This document shows positions 25,601 through 36,008 of a stretch of DNA of 64,000 nt, in pieces. The first letter of the stretch is position 1. Each line of letters starts with the position of its first letter. Origin of the DNA: Chamaea fasciata (Eukaryota > Chordata > Aves > Passeriformes > Sylviidae); NCBI GenBank assembly GCA_029207755.1, contig JARCOQ010000016.1, positions 10,092,501 to 10,156,500 on the forward strand. Direction: 5' to 3'. The notes beneath the pieces are model-generated. The model searched no databases, was not told the DNA's origin, and was given only the letters and a program-made list of their open reading frames with translations. Position numbers and translations under genes: made by a program.

Positions 25601-28600
25601 CCCAGTTTCTCCCCTTTGCACATTTATTGCTTGTGCAGACACCAGGTGCTGTTAGGGCAGGATGGAGGAGCTGGGACAAGGTTAGAAGAAAAGCCTTCAT
25701 TCCTTTATTGCACCTGTTGGAATAAATAACTGAATCGAGCCTTGCACAACAGCTCGGTGGCTGTTCATTAACTGCCAGCCAGGGCACAGATCCTGAGGAC
25801 AGATCCCTGCTGGGGATTTTCCTGTACACGGAGAGCCGGGGTGGGACACCGTGTCTGACCCTGCCTCTGAACCTCCCCAAACTTCTGACAAAAGTCCTCG
25901 GAGTGCCAGGACTCAGGGAATGGCTTCCCCGTGCCAGAGGGCAGGGATGGATGGGACATGGGGCAGGAATTCCTCCCTGGGAGGGCCTGAGGCACAGGGT
26001 GCCCAGAGAAGCTGCAGCTGCCCCTGGATCCCCAGCAGTGCCCAAGGCCAGGCTGGACATTGGAGCAGCCTGGGACAGTGGGAGGTGTCCCTGCCACACC
26101 CAGGAATGGGATGGGCTTTAAGGTCCCTTCCATCCCAAAGCATCCCAGGATTTGTCGGACATGGATGTGAGTCCCGGGGTTCAGGTGGAATCTCTGACGG
26201 TGCAGCTCCAGATCCAGGATGTTTTACACCTGTCTGTCCTCCCTTTGCCTGCCCTGAAGCTCTCCTAACCCGCAGCATTTTCACGTAGCTGCAGAGCTGG
26301 TTGGGCAGGGCTGGCCCCAGCCCTGGGGACACTTTTCCTGCTGGTCACGCTGTCCCCATGGCAGCAGGGACAATCCCCAGGCGGGAGCTGGGGCTGTGGC
26401 AGCCGGGGAGGGGAGGTTTGCAGGGCAGATTCCCCAGCCCAGCCCAGCTCCTCCCCCTGGGGCCTGGGGAAAGAGAAACGCTCACTCCTGTGCCTTTGTC
26501 CCAGAGCTGTGCACGCTCCCCTCTGCGACAGCCCTGTCATCCCCTCGCTGTCACCGCTGTCACCAGCAGTGATGTTAAACTGGCTGGAGAATGGCCCTGC
26601 TGGGGCTGCAGGGGAGATGCTGGGGGGACGGGGGGGTCATGTCCAAACCAGGCTGGTCCCAGTAAAGAGGGTGGTCTGGTGGGCTAAGTGTGCACACTGG
26701 GAGGGGCTGGGTGGTGACAATCACACCCTATGCTGTCCCTGCAGTGTGTGACTGTCCCTGTGCTGTCCCTGCAGGTGGACATGTATGCTGGGGCCCTGTT
26801 CATCCAGCAGGCCCTGCACTGGGATCTGTACATCGCCGTGGCCGGGCTGCTGGCCATCACTGCCGTGTACACCGTGTCTGGTGCGTGCTGGGGACACACC
26901 TGTCACTGTCCCTGACCCTGCCAGTGACCCTGACCCTGACCCTGCCCCTGACCTGCCCATGCCCCTGCCCTGCACTGCCCCTGACCTTGACCCTACCCCT
27001 GGCACTGCCCCTGCCCAGACTCTGCCCCTGCCCTGCCTGCTCAGCTGAGACATTCAAGTGTCCCAGGCCAGGCTGGACATTGGAACACCCTGGGACAGTG
27101 GAAGGTGTCCCTGCCCATGGCAGGGGTGGCCCTGGATGGGCTTTAAGCTCCTGCCCAAGCCAAGCCATTCCAGGACTCTCATGCCATGCACTGTCCTGCC
27201 CCCTCAGCAGCCTGGTTTTGCCATGGGTGTGGATATTGGGCTGGGAAAGCAATTGAAAACTCACCTTTTTAGAAAAAATTACCAGGTGAGAGTGAGCCCC
27301 CCTCAGAGGCCACCCCAGGTAGGTGCAGGTCAGCACTGCCTTAAGGAGAAGCTCAGCCAAGGCATTCCCAGCGTGCATTTTCCCTGTTTTCCCGGGGCTT
27401 TCCGGAGGTGTGAGGGATTTACACCACAATGAGCCGTGTAATGCAGAAAGACTCCAGGCTTGGATGCCCTTTTGGGGCTTAGGAGTGGCCAGATGGAAAA
27501 GAGCCATGCAGAAATCCTAAACAAATAAAGGTTATTCCTTTCCCACTGCTCACCCCCAGTCATGTAAAATCACAACCCTTTTCTTTTTCCCTCCTCCTTT
27601 TTCAGCTTGGGCTTTGTTTTAGAGCTTTTCCATGTATTTCCCGTAGAACTATTTCTGCTTTTGGCTTTTAGCGACAAAATGGTGACTCATGATGACTCAG
27701 ACCCTGAGAAATGCCAAAGTTCCCCCCCAGAATGGACAGAACCCCCCCGCCAGGCTAAGAGCTGCCGGGCAAGAACCTGAGCAAAGTGGGACAGGCAGAA
27801 CAGACCCGGTTCACCCCAGTTTGTGCCTCTCTGCCCTCCCAGGTGGCCTGGCAGCTGTGATCTACACTGATGCCCTGCAGACCCTCATCATGCTCGTCGG
27901 GGCCGTGTCCCTCATGGCCTTCAGTGAGTGTTTTCCTGGGGGCTTGTCACTTAAACTGTGACAGAAACATCATCAAATTAGATATTAGGGAGAAATTGTT
28001 CCTTGTGAGGGTGGGGAGGCCCTGGCACAGGGTGCCCAGAGAAGCTATGGCTGCCCCTGGATCCCTGGAAGTGCCCAAGGTTGGATTGGATGGGGCTTGG
28101 AGCAACCTGGGGCAGTGGAAGGTGTCCCTGGCCAGGGCAGGGGTGGAGATTGGTCGGGCTTTAAGATCCCTTCCAACCCAAACCATCCCAGGATTTGTGA
28201 TCCCATAGGAGAGGCAGCCCCTGCTCCAGGCAGCAGGGAGTGTCTGCTGTTCCCCAGCCCAGTGTGAGAATCAAGAGCTGCTGATGTTGAAGGAAAACTT
28301 GTGGAGCATCGCTCACAGTGACCCAGAGACTGGAATCAGAGTCCTGACCTGGGGGGATGCAGTAACAGCTTCTCATGACCCATTCCAGGTTTTATTGAAG
28401 TTGGTGGCCTTGAAGGTTTACAGGCAAAATACTTTGATGCCATTCCCAGCATCCGCAAGGAGAACAGCAGCTGTGGGCTGCCCAGGAAAGATGCTTTCCA
28501 CATCTTCCGAGACCCTGTGAACTCTGACCTGCCCTGGCCAGGAGTCCTGGTGGGAATGACCATCCCATCCCTGTGGTACTGGTGCACAGACCAGGTGGGT

Positions 28601-31600
28601 CACTGCTTGTTCCCGTGCTTGCTTGGATCCCATTACAAACCTGGGGGTTGTGACCTCACCTGGACTGATTTTCTGAGGGGTATCATGAGTAAAATCCTAT
28701 TTTACCATCAGTAAAATCAGATGGTTGAGTCCTAAAGAAGGAAAACTTGATATGCACAACTAAATATTGTAATCAACTCCATGGGAAAAGGGGTAAGAAT
28801 GTGTCTGTGTGTTAATCCCAGTCTCTGAACAAGCCTTTTGTTTGTTTGTTTGCTTTTTAACTTAATCCTTTCATTCCTGGTGAACCACCTGTGAATTTCT
28901 TCATTCACCTTTCCCATCCCATCCCTCCCAGGGACACATCAGAGCCAGGGACCTGAGGCCCTAAAACACCTCCTGCTGTTCCAGTTGTGCTTTCTTGCTC
29001 TCTTGTTTAACCGTGCCCGTTTCAGGCTCTGTCCTGCTCCTTGGCCAGGCTTCTCCACAGGGTCAGGGGAGTCCCCAGTGCAGAAGAATGGACAGTGCTG
29101 GGCATGGGTAGGTGAGGCTCAGGCCCTGCAGCACAGAGTCCTCCCGGCTGGGCTGGGGTGGCACAAGCAGTGCCTGTTTCTCAAAGGAGCCAGGACCCAA
29201 AGCAACAACTGCAGAGGCACAGCCTAGCCCTGTGATCACCCTCTGAGACTGGCAGAGTTCAGTGCAGATCAAAGCCGGGATGCTCCATCCCAGGCAGCCC
29301 CTGCTGCTGGCAGCCAACCAAACCCATTCCTTCATTCCTAGGTCATTGTTCAGAGGTCCCTCGCTGCCAAAAACCTCTCCCACGCCAAAGGAGGCTCCTT
29401 GATGACCTCCTACTTGAAGATTTTGCCCCTCTTTATGATGGTAATGCCAGGCATGATCAGCCGGGTTCTCTTCCCAGGTAAGTGCTGAGGGAGGGATCTC
29501 TTCCCTCCCTCTGGCTGTGCCAACTCCACAGAGCTGGAGAAGCCTTTCCTGAATAACTTGAGAGGTTCCAATGCATCAAACGCCCAACACAAGAAGGAAT
29601 TTTCTTCCAGTTCAGAGCTGGAGGATGCAGATCCTCCCAGAGCAGCCCCAGCCATCCCTGTGCTGAGACAGCCCAGTGTCATTTGCTGGAAGCCCCCCAA
29701 GCTCTCCAGTATTTCCCTTAGACAGCAGTTTACAGCACTCAGCAGAGAAACTTGTCCAGAGACACTGGTGTGTTGTGCCTGGGAATGCTGCCTCTCACTC
29801 CCCACTGCTTGTTTCAGATCTGGTGGCTTGTGCAGACCCGGACATTTGCCAGAAAATCTGTGGCAACCCCTCTGGCTGCTCTGATATTGCTTATCCCAAG
29901 CTGGTGTTGGAGCTCCTGCCTGTAGGTAAGAGCCTGGTGATGGTTCTGGCCCTGGTGGGGTTGGCATGTGGCAGCCACAGGAGCCTGGGAGGGAAGTTCA
30001 GAGAGGAAAATAGCCTGGAGCTGTCATTTAGCAGGGTTTGTGTGGGACAAACCCATCACTGTCATTTCAAATCAGAGCTAAAACCAGTTTTAAAAGTCTG
30101 TTCTTGCCCACAGAAGACCTCAGGGCCACTCTGCAGTGGAGCCAGTGAGGGTTCCTGAGGGTGGCTCTGCTCCTCCTTGTTCCCAGGGCTCAGGGGCCTG
30201 ATGATGTCAGTGATGATAGCAGCCCTCATGTCCTCCCTGACTTCCATCTTCAACAGTTCCAGCACCATCTTCACCATGGACCTCTGGAAACACTTCCGTC
30301 CCCGCTGCTCCGAGTGGGAGCTGATGATCGTGGGCAGGTGGGGACAACTGGGATGAGCTGGATCAGAGCCTGAGTGCCAGACACACATCTGGGCACAGCT
30401 GCTGAGGTGACACCACCCTGCACAGGCCCGGCCAGGACTACAGCAGAGGCTCTGGGGTCGTGGGACACCTCGGTCAGAGTCTCGCCCTGAGCAAGAGGAA
30501 AGGCAGGGCCTGAGCTGACAGCAGTGCCCCTTTGTCTCACCCAGGGTCTTCGTACTGCTGCTCACCGTGGTGTCCATCCTGTGGATCCCCCTGGTGCAGG
30601 CTGGCCAGGGAGGGCAGCTCTTCATTTACATCCAGTCCATCAGCTCCTACCTGCAGCCGCCCGTGGCCATGGTCTTCATCCTGGGCTGCTTCTGGAAGAG
30701 AGCAAACGAGAAGGTACCGGCCCTGCCGGCCCCAGAGCAGCCCTGCAGCCTGGCTGGACGCTGCTCCCACACAGAATGAATTCCCTTCTTCTCCAGGGAG
30801 CCTTCTGGGGGCTGGTGGTGGGGCTGCTGCTGGGCATGGTCCGGCTGGTGCTGGATTTCATCTACCCCGAGCCCCAGTGCGGGGAGCCCGACAGCCGGCC
30901 CGGCGTGGTCAAGTACATGCACTACCTCTACTTCTCCATGGTGCTGGCAGCCATCTCCACCCTCACCGTGCTCCTGGTCAGCCTGGCCACCGAGCCCCCG
31001 GGCCCCGAAATGGTGCGTGTGTCACCCACCCCCTGCTCCCTTAGCCCTCACCAGGATGTCCCACGCCACATCCCCGGGGAGAAATCAGCTGCAGGTGCCC
31101 CTCTGTTCATTCTTGGTTCATGGTCACACCTGCAGCAGTGACCCCTCCTCTGCTCCAGCACTTCTGCTGCTGTTTCTGATTTGGGGACCAAAAATCAGTC
31201 ATTTGGTCACCAGTAGATTCTACCAAGAGCTGCTGTTAAGTTCAACCGTGTGTGTTTCATCCATCACAAATTAGCCTTTTTACCTGTATTTTCCAAGAAA
31301 TTGCAGCTTCTGCGTTATCTTTACCAACTCTCTTACTAACTTAGAGAGGAAACATTTTTACTGGCAGAAAAGGGAAACCCAGTGCAGGGAGTACCTGTCC
31401 TCTGGAGCAGGTTTGTGCCAGCTTGACTGTTTTCAGTGGATGTGCTGGTGCTGAGGCTGCAGGAAGGCACTGAGAGCAGAAAGGATGGGCAGGGGGGCTT
31501 CAGAGCTCTCACAGCAGCACCTCCTCTTGCTTCAAGGCAGGACTAACTGAACTCAGAAATCCCCAGCAGGGGAGATGTGTGATCAGCCCAGAGCTCACCT

Positions 31601-33650
31601 GCCCTCCCTGTAACAGCTGTTCCTCATCTCCAACCTGAATCTTCCCAGCTTTATGTGGTGCTCATCCCTCTCTACCCACACTGCCATTGGGAACGTGCTC
31701 TATAATGACTCTTTTGTGTATTTGGAGAAAAATCCCCCTATTTCCCACCTGTCACCTCTTCTCTCAGCACCTCCACTTCAAGCCAGCCCTCCCTGGCCAC
31801 AGTTTCTGTTCTTTTTGCTCCTCCCTGACCTGCTGTCAGTCTGTGCCAAGGGACGGAGTCACAGCGAGGTGTCCCCTCAGCCCAGACCTTACAGCCTCTC
31901 GGCAGAGCCCTGGGCTGCTCCCCCGGGGCAGGAGGGCGGGTTCGGCCCCGGGGCAGTTTCCTTACCAGCCCTCTCCGTGCCATCAGATCAGCCGGCTGAC
32001 CTGGTTCACCCGCGGGGACCCCCCGCCCCGGCAGGACCCGCCCGCGCTGCAGCTGGAGCTCGGCCCCGCTCCCGACAACAGCGCAGATGATAACAAATGT
32101 AAGTGGTCCTGCTCTGAAACCCCCACCCCGCAGCCCCCCCGCCTTCCTAAAGGCCTGGAAGACAAGGGGTGTTAAAGATCCTTCCTCCAGAATTCTGTGG
32201 CTTCAGGATGTGCTGAAAGGATCTTAGAATTAAAGAGCAGAGGGTATGCTGAGCGGGGAGGGACCCACGAGGATTATCCAGTGCAGCTCCTGGTCCTGCA
32301 CAGACCCCCAAATCCCACCCTGGGCACCCCTGGAGCGCTGTCCAAAGGCTCCTGGAGTTCTGGGACCGTGCCGGTTTCCTAGGGAGCCTGGGCAGTTCCC
32401 AGTTCCCTCTAGGGGAAAACCTTTCCCTGATATTCAACCTAAACCTCCCCTGGCACAGCTCCAGCTGTTCCCTGTTCCTGTCACAGAGAGCAGAGATCAG
32501 AGCTGCCCCCACAGTGAGGTCTGACCTCCATCTCCTCTTGTCCGGGGGGAAAAGGCTTTACCTGACATTAGACCTAAGCAGGAGTCCAGCTTCTTTTCCA
32601 GCTCTCCTGGCATTACTTGGAAACAGAGGATCTGGATGGGACACAGAGCCGTGGCCACTATCCCGTGGCACCTGCCGCCAGAAGTGGCTGGAAAAGGGGA
32701 GGGTGGAGGAAAACACAACAATGTTGATGAAATTCCCTCTCTGTTTTTCAGTGTTCCCCGATCGGCTCTAGCAGCAGGGAGAACCCAGAGCCCTGAGCCG
32801 AGTTCTTGGCACATCAGTGAAGGAGCACTTGCATTTTTTAAAGCTTGCACTTGTCAGTGTTAGGTCCAGCTGTGTGCAGAGCTCCCCGTACACTCTGCAG
32901 CGATGATCCGCATCCCTCGTTTCTGCCAGGCTCGGGGCCCTGTTTATGTAACGCTGCAGCTTTTGCTGCCTGTTCCTTTGATCTGTAACGAGCCGCTGTG
33001 AGTTAATGAGTTACGGCGCAGCTCTCCTGCTGCTGGAAAGTCTCACACTTGTCGGACATGAGCGTTGCCTTCCCAGCGTTAAATGATGTGTGTCCCAAGG
33101 CTCTGGGGAAGTCCACCTCAGAGGTGTGGCAGGGATGGACTAGAGCAGCCTTCGCCCGGGGAGGCTGAGGGGCACCAAGCAGCCCCAGCTCAGTTCTTAG
33201 GTTTGGTTCATCATCACAGTGGCTTACAATGCTGGGGAGAGCAGAAGCTGAGCTCAGAGCTGCAGGGAGGATGGAGCCGGTCCTACAGCCCCGGAGGTGC
33301 CGACCAAAGGGGTGGCAGTGGAGTGTTCATGTGCAGAGCACGGGCAGCTTCTGCAGCAAACCCTGTGCCCAGCAGGTGCAGACAGTGCTGGCAGTGGCCA
33401 GGCTCACCCTCCCTCCCTCCCCACTCTCGTTGCAGGTGCGGCCGAGGCCAAGGGGAGCTCGAAGCTGCTGAGCACCTTCCTGTGGCTCTGCGGGATGGAG
33501 CGCAGGCAGGAGGGCGCCGAGGGCATGCCCAAACCCGAGCCCCCGCCCGTGGCTTCCCTGGAGGAGAATCCCCTGGTGAAACACGTCCTGAACATCAACC
33601 TGCTCCTCTGCCTGTGTGCCGGAGTCTTCCTCTGGGCGTACTTCGCATAG
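22544..33650 (+). CDS. SLC5A11: SLC5A11 (SMIT2/SGLT6), sodium/myo-inositol cotransporter, complete
   Basis: This SLC5-family plasma-membrane symporter takes up myo-inositol and D-chiro-inositol with sodium (family knowledge). Fifteen coding exons join in frame: 22544-22675, 23502-23573, 24155-24259, 24492-24551, 25156-25260, 26775-26880, 27843-27923, 28389-28594, 29342-29477, 29818-29925, 30187-30337, 30545-30713, 30797-31012, 31987-32098 and 33436-33650. The product is 657 residues, against about 675 in human. Visible hallmarks are [14 protein letters not shown], the [14 protein letters not shown] loop, SLWYWCTDQ, the Cys-rich loop [25 protein letters not shown], and a last membrane helix ending in AYFA. 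The start was chosen for the gccATGG context and similarity to the human N-terminus. The distinctive VEENP-like tail ([16 protein letters not shown]) supports SLC5A11 over other SGLTs. ARHGAP17 follows tail-to-tail, as in human. Confidence 0.97.
23502..23573 (+). CDS. SLC5A11: SLC5A11 coding exon 2
   Basis: Twenty-four whole codons between cccctcag and gtgagt. It encodes [17 protein letters not shown], a segment shared by SGLT transporters. Confidence 0.96.
24155..24259 (+). CDS. SLC5A11: SLC5A11 coding exon 3: sugar/sodium site helix
   Basis: Thirty-five codons between ccccag and gtgagt. It encodes [20 protein letters not shown] and [15 protein letters not shown]. In SGLTs this unwound helix contributes to substrate and sodium coordination. 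Confidence 0.96.
24388..24486 (+). repeat. C/T (pyrimidine) tract before SLC5A11 exon 4
   Basis: Nearly 100 bases of alternating C-runs and T-runs (about eleven CCC+ blocks) end at the acceptor. The opposite strand has GGGG blocks separated by A-runs, able to form G-quadruplexes; the pair could also form a triplex. Confidence 0.9.
24492..24551 (+). CDS. SLC5A11: SLC5A11 coding exon 4: membrane helix
   Basis: Twenty codons, [20 protein letters not shown], between cccttcacag and gtaggt. The human equivalent ends AGQ. The acceptor is preceded by an unusually long C/T tract (24388-24486). Confidence 0.95.
24700..25045 (+). mobile_element. CR1 LINE fragment (longer)
   Basis: Forward copy of about 345 bp: CAGCCTGGAGAAAAGGAGGC, GGTTGGATGTTAGGAAGAAG, TGATCTTGAAGGTCTCTTCC, GATTCTGTGA end. 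It lies about 110 bp before SLC5A11 coding exon 5. Confidence 0.93.
25156..25260 (+). CDS. SLC5A11: SLC5A11 coding exon 5
   Basis: Thirty-five codons between ctccgcag and gtaagt. It encodes [19 protein letters not shown] and the helix [14 protein letters not shown]. Confidence 0.97.
25449..25477 (+). repeat. GTT microsatellite with T-run
   Basis: About seven TTG/GTT triplets followed by seven or more T in an SLC5A11 intron. Confidence 0.85.
25905..26155 (+). mobile_element. CR1 LINE fragment
   Basis: Forward tail: GGGTGCCCAGAGAAGCTGC, TTTAAGGTCCCTTCCATCCC, CATCCCAGGATTTG. Confidence 0.9.
26775..26880 (+). CDS. SLC5A11: SLC5A11 coding exon 6
   Basis: Between cctgcag and gtgcgt. It encodes [19 protein letters not shown] and [14 protein letters not shown], ending one base into a Gly codon. 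A CCTGAC/CCTGCC hexamer-like repeat follows in the intron. Confidence 0.96.
26905..27045 (+). repeat. CCTGAC/CCTGCC hexamer-like repeat
   Basis: About twenty CCCTGA, CCCTGC and similar words follow SLC5A11 coding exon 6. The unit drifts between 6 and 12 bp and abuts a CR1. Confidence 0.85.
27050..27180 (+). mobile_element. CR1 LINE fragment
   Basis: Forward tail: GCCAGGCTGGACATTGGAAC, CCCTGCCCATGGCAGGGGTG, CATTCCAGGACTC. Confidence 0.85.
27843..27923 (+). CDS. SLC5A11: SLC5A11 coding exon 7
   Basis: Between ccctcccag and gtgagt. It encodes [20 protein letters not shown], the conserved SGLT helix 6 region. Confidence 0.96.
27960..28205 (+). mobile_element. CR1 LINE fragment
   Basis: Forward tail: ATTAGATATTAGGGAGAAAT, CAGGGTGCCCAGAGAAGC, TTCCAACCCAAACCATCCC. 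Confidence 0.9.
28389..28594 (+). CDS. SLC5A11: SLC5A11 coding exon 8
   Basis: Between cattccag and gtgggt. It encodes [17 protein letters not shown], the loop [18 protein letters not shown] and the helix [14 protein letters not shown]. An N-glycosylation sequon is possible at NSS. Confidence 0.96.
29342..29477 (+). CDS. SLC5A11: SLC5A11 coding exon 9
   Basis: Between cattcctag and gtaagt. It encodes [19 protein letters not shown] and a helix ending in GMISRVLFP. Confidence 0.96.
29818..29925 (+). CDS. SLC5A11: SLC5A11 coding exon 10: Cys-rich extracellular loop
   Basis: Between tgtttcag and gtaaga. It encodes [20 protein letters not shown] and [16 protein letters not shown], the SGLT external loop with conserved cysteines. 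Confidence 0.96.
   Translation: MWWLVQTRTFARKSVATPLAALILLIPSWCWSSCL
30187..30337 (+). CDS. SLC5A11: SLC5A11 coding exon 11: SLC5 signature
   Basis: Between gttcccag and gtgggg. It encodes [20 protein letters not shown] and [16 protein letters not shown], the second sodium:solute symporter family signature. Confidence 0.97.
30545..30713 (+). CDS. SLC5A11: SLC5A11 coding exon 12
   Basis: Between ctcacccag and gtaccg. It encodes a membrane helix, then [20 protein letters not shown] and [10 protein letters not shown], with the QPP turn typical of SGLTs. Confidence 0.97.
30797..31012 (+). CDS. SLC5A11: SLC5A11 coding exon 13
   Basis: Seventy-two codons between ttctccag and gtgcgt. It encodes [20 protein letters not shown] and [20 protein letters not shown], two membrane helices. 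Confidence 0.96.
31013..31986 (+). other. SLC5A11: SLC5A11 intron, no other feature seen
   Basis: A 974-bp intron before the cytoplasmic-linker exon. No repeat or exon is recognised. Confidence 0.5.
31987..32098 (+). CDS. SLC5A11: SLC5A11 coding exon 14: cytoplasmic linker
   Basis: Between gccatcag and gtaagt. It encodes [18 protein letters not shown] and a low-complexity linker to DDNK. LTWFTR is conserved and the rest is variable. It is about 18 residues shorter than in human. Confidence 0.92.
32099..33435 (+). other. SLC5A11: SLC5A11 last intron with an older CR1
   Basis: A 1.34-kb intron. A minus-oriented CR1 occupies about 32215-32620. Mammals have extra linker residues here, but I see no further exon with matching phase. 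Confidence 0.5.
32215..32620 (-). mobile_element. CR1 LINE fragment (diverged)
   Basis: Reverse copy with the internal CR1 words CCCTGATATTCAACCTAAAC, CCCTGGCACAGCTCCAGC and GAGAGCAGAGATCAGAGC. It reaches further 5' than most copies here. Confidence 0.75.
33436..33650 (+). CDS. SLC5A11: SLC5A11 terminal coding exon
   Basis: Follows ctcgttgcag and ends at TAG 33648-33650. It encodes [14 protein letters not shown], a Pro-rich patch, [20 protein letters not shown] and the last membrane segment ending FLWAYFA. The LEENPLVK...WxYFA tail identifies SLC5A11. Confidence 0.97.
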
Positions 33651-34445
33651 CCAGGGGCAGTGCTGGCCCCCACAACATCAACTAATCTTAATTGGTGTAA
33701 ATATTAATGGTTAGCAGAGGGTTAATGTAATTCTTAATGCTTTCTAAATTTTATTTCTTTATTTAAGACATTTTAAAGACGTAATATTTTCCTTGTTTCT
33801 AATGGGGGCCTGGCTGTGCCCGGAGCCAAGCACTTGGCACCGTCAGACCCCGCCTGGCACCAACCAGCTGAGGAAGGTTGGTTTGGTTATTTGAAATATT
33901 TAATTTTGCTCTTTGGCCTTAGAGCACTGCCTGGAATTCAGGAAGCCTGGATTCTCTTTCCTATTTATGCCTCTATAACCAGCTACGACCACTTGGGTCC
34001 CCTTTGGTTCAGCTCCTCCAGCCTTGAGGGACAGGAGTGACACCTCGAGTGCTCAGAGCAGAGCCAAGGGCTGTTGTCTGGGCCCTGTTGTGCCTCTGGC
34101 TCAGCTGTGCCCATTCAGCTTCCCTGTGTGCAGTGAGTGCTGACGGCTCTGTCTGGGAGCTCTGGCTGAGTTACCACCCCTGACACTCCAATGCCCACAT
34201 CAACACCAGCACCCAGCGTGGAAACTGCTCCAGAACTGCTGCTGCGGGCACCTGAAGGACCTCAACCAGCCAAACCCACCAGGTGTGCCAGGGCAGAGGT
34301 GCCCAGGGGCAGCCCCTCATCACCTGGGCACCCACAGCCCTTCTGGGAATGCCTCAGTGGAGAGTCCTGGCCTGGGGACCATCGCTGGCCCTGTGGTTGT
34401 GCAGCTGCAGAGAAACTTTAATTAAAGAGTGAGAGCTGGTCCCTG
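33651..34445 (+). other. SLC5A11: Presumed SLC5A11 3' UTR
   Basis: The first 250 bases are AT-rich with ATTTA-like words (near 33750-33800), the rest GC-rich. There is no other gene in it. The end is set by the ATTAAA at 34421, which is uncertain. Confidence 0.4.
34421..34426 (+). terminator. SLC5A11: Candidate SLC5A11 polyadenylation signal
   Basis: ATTAAA about 770 bp after the SLC5A11 stop, with GTGAG- and GTCTGTGG-rich sequence following. A further AATAAA lies at 35017-35022. Confidence 0.35.
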
Positions 34446-35029
34446 CCTGCCTGGAGTCTGTGGGGCTGGGGGGACTGCCAAGACCCCAATGGAGGAGGCT
34501 CCTCCTGGAGCCTCTCACCTGCCCTTGCTCCCCGCAGAGCCTGCTCCCCCTCCCCAGGCTGCTGGGGGGGTCCCAAAATTCACTAAATACTGCAGGGTCC
34601 TAGCAAACCTCATCCCCAGGACTGACAGCTGTGTGTGCAGGCAGTGACAACAGGCAGCACCACCTGGACACCTGCAGCAGCACACAGAATCAGGAAATAC
34701 TCTTGCTGAACTATATAAAGGGAATTGGCACTTGGGGATCCTTCCTGAGCATTGCTGGAAACCCTGGGAGAGAGGCACTGCACAGTTTGGGGGATAAACA
34801 TCAAAATCAGTCACAGGACTGGAGTCTGAGGTTCACCAAACTGAATTTAGAGTTACAAAGATTTGTTACAGGGCTGGTGTGGTGACAGAGGAAGGTCCCA
34901 AAGTGCTCCCATTGAAGTCCTTAACAGAAAACCAAGCTGAGCAGCCAGTGACTCCAAGCTACACAGTCCAGGGGATCACTGTGACCTTCAGAACCCAGTG
35001 GAAGCAACAGAACTAGAATAAAGATGCCT
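34446..35029. other. Spacer between convergent SLC5A11 and ARHGAP17
   Basis: About 580 bp with no supported exon. It holds only the alternative + strand AATAAA at 35017. Confidence 0.4.
35017..35022 (+). terminator. SLC5A11: Second candidate SLC5A11 polyadenylation signal
   Basis: AATAAA on the + strand, about 30 bp short of the opposing signal of ARHGAP17. If used, the two convergent mRNAs would meet or overlap. Confidence 0.25.
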
Positions 35030-35874
35030 TAAGTTGACAAAAACCAATCTTTAATTTTATAAATGTTCACTCAACTGCTGAATCCAAACAGCTGTTTCAA
35101 AGTTCTTTCAAAATTCAACCGTTTTCAACAAAAGCACAAACCCCATTTCCACGGTTTCCTGGTGAAACAGTTGCCAGTTGCACATGAACAAAGCAGGTTA
35201 ATACAAATAACTATGAAATCAGGGTAAGTACTGATCCTAAGTAGCAATGAAATGATTAAAGAGACAGGAAGTTCCTCCTACAGCACGACAGTCCTTCAAG
35301 GCACTGGATGCATCCACAGTTCCACAGGGTGACTGAGAACCAGCAGTCACCACCAGCACTGGGGCAGGGGTTTGGTTCATGGCTTGAGGGGGATCTGCAG
35401 CAAATCCGAGAGGGAATGTCCCTTGGGAGGCAGCTCCTGGTACGGGCTAAGAACTACAACCAACCTCTAACCGTGCCGTGAGAAGGATTATTTCCCTAAT
35501 ACAGACATGCACTTTAAATAACTAATGTTCTGCTTCTTATTCTTTTGGAATTTCTGCTAATACCACCTTGTATCAGCACTGACCACGCTTCCTAGGTGAG
35601 TTCCTGCAGGGATTCATTCCTTCCATCCAAGAGTTTGAAAACCGTTGTCCGGACCCAGATCATTAAACTTCTTCTGAGCGCCAAACCCGAGCTCGGCCAA
35701 AGGTTGGGCTCCGTTTTCCGAGAGGTTTTTCTCCAAGCTCAGCCACCCTGGAGGTGTCTGTCCCCACCAGGCTCCAGGCCCAGCCCCGCACAGCTGTGCC
35801 ACGCTGGCAGAAGAAGCTTTTCCCTGTTAGGTCGGAGGGTTTTCCCCCAGGAGAGGAGGGCGGGCAGGGCGCGG
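35030..35874 (-). other. ARHGAP17: Presumed ARHGAP17 3' UTR
   Basis: This unspliced stretch after the stop has no interspersed repeat that I recognise and becomes AT-rich toward the candidate signal. That is typical of a conserved 3' UTR. Confidence 0.5.
35050..35055 (-). terminator. ARHGAP17: Candidate ARHGAP17 polyadenylation signal
   Basis: The + strand TTTAAT is ATTAAA on the minus strand, about 820 bp after the ARHGAP17 stop. The 3' UTR would be 35874 down to about 35030. Confidence 0.4.
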
Positions 35875-36008
35875 TCACAGCGCGGTGCTCTCCGTGTCGT
35901 TGTCGATGTCCAGCAGGAGGTGGTGGTTGTGCAGCTCTCTGCCCGCCGGCTCTGCGGGAAGCTCTGCAGGAGGGTTTGCAAGTGGTTCTGGAATACTGGA
36001 ATTAGAGT
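35875..36008 (-). CDS. ARHGAP17: ARHGAP17 terminal exon with PDZ ligand
   Basis: Acceptor tttgtgcag; the stop TGA is the complement of 35875-35877. It encodes DSNSSIPEPLANPP, a Glu/Pro linker and LLLDIDNDTESTAL. The human protein also ends LLDIDNDTESTAL, a PDZ-binding tail. Confidence 0.96.

Noticed and set aside
32753..32771. Possible extra SLC5A11 exon after ttttcag
   Set aside because: It meets an in-frame stop (TAG) within 20 bases and has no matching donor. The known terminal exon at 33436 joins in frame without it.
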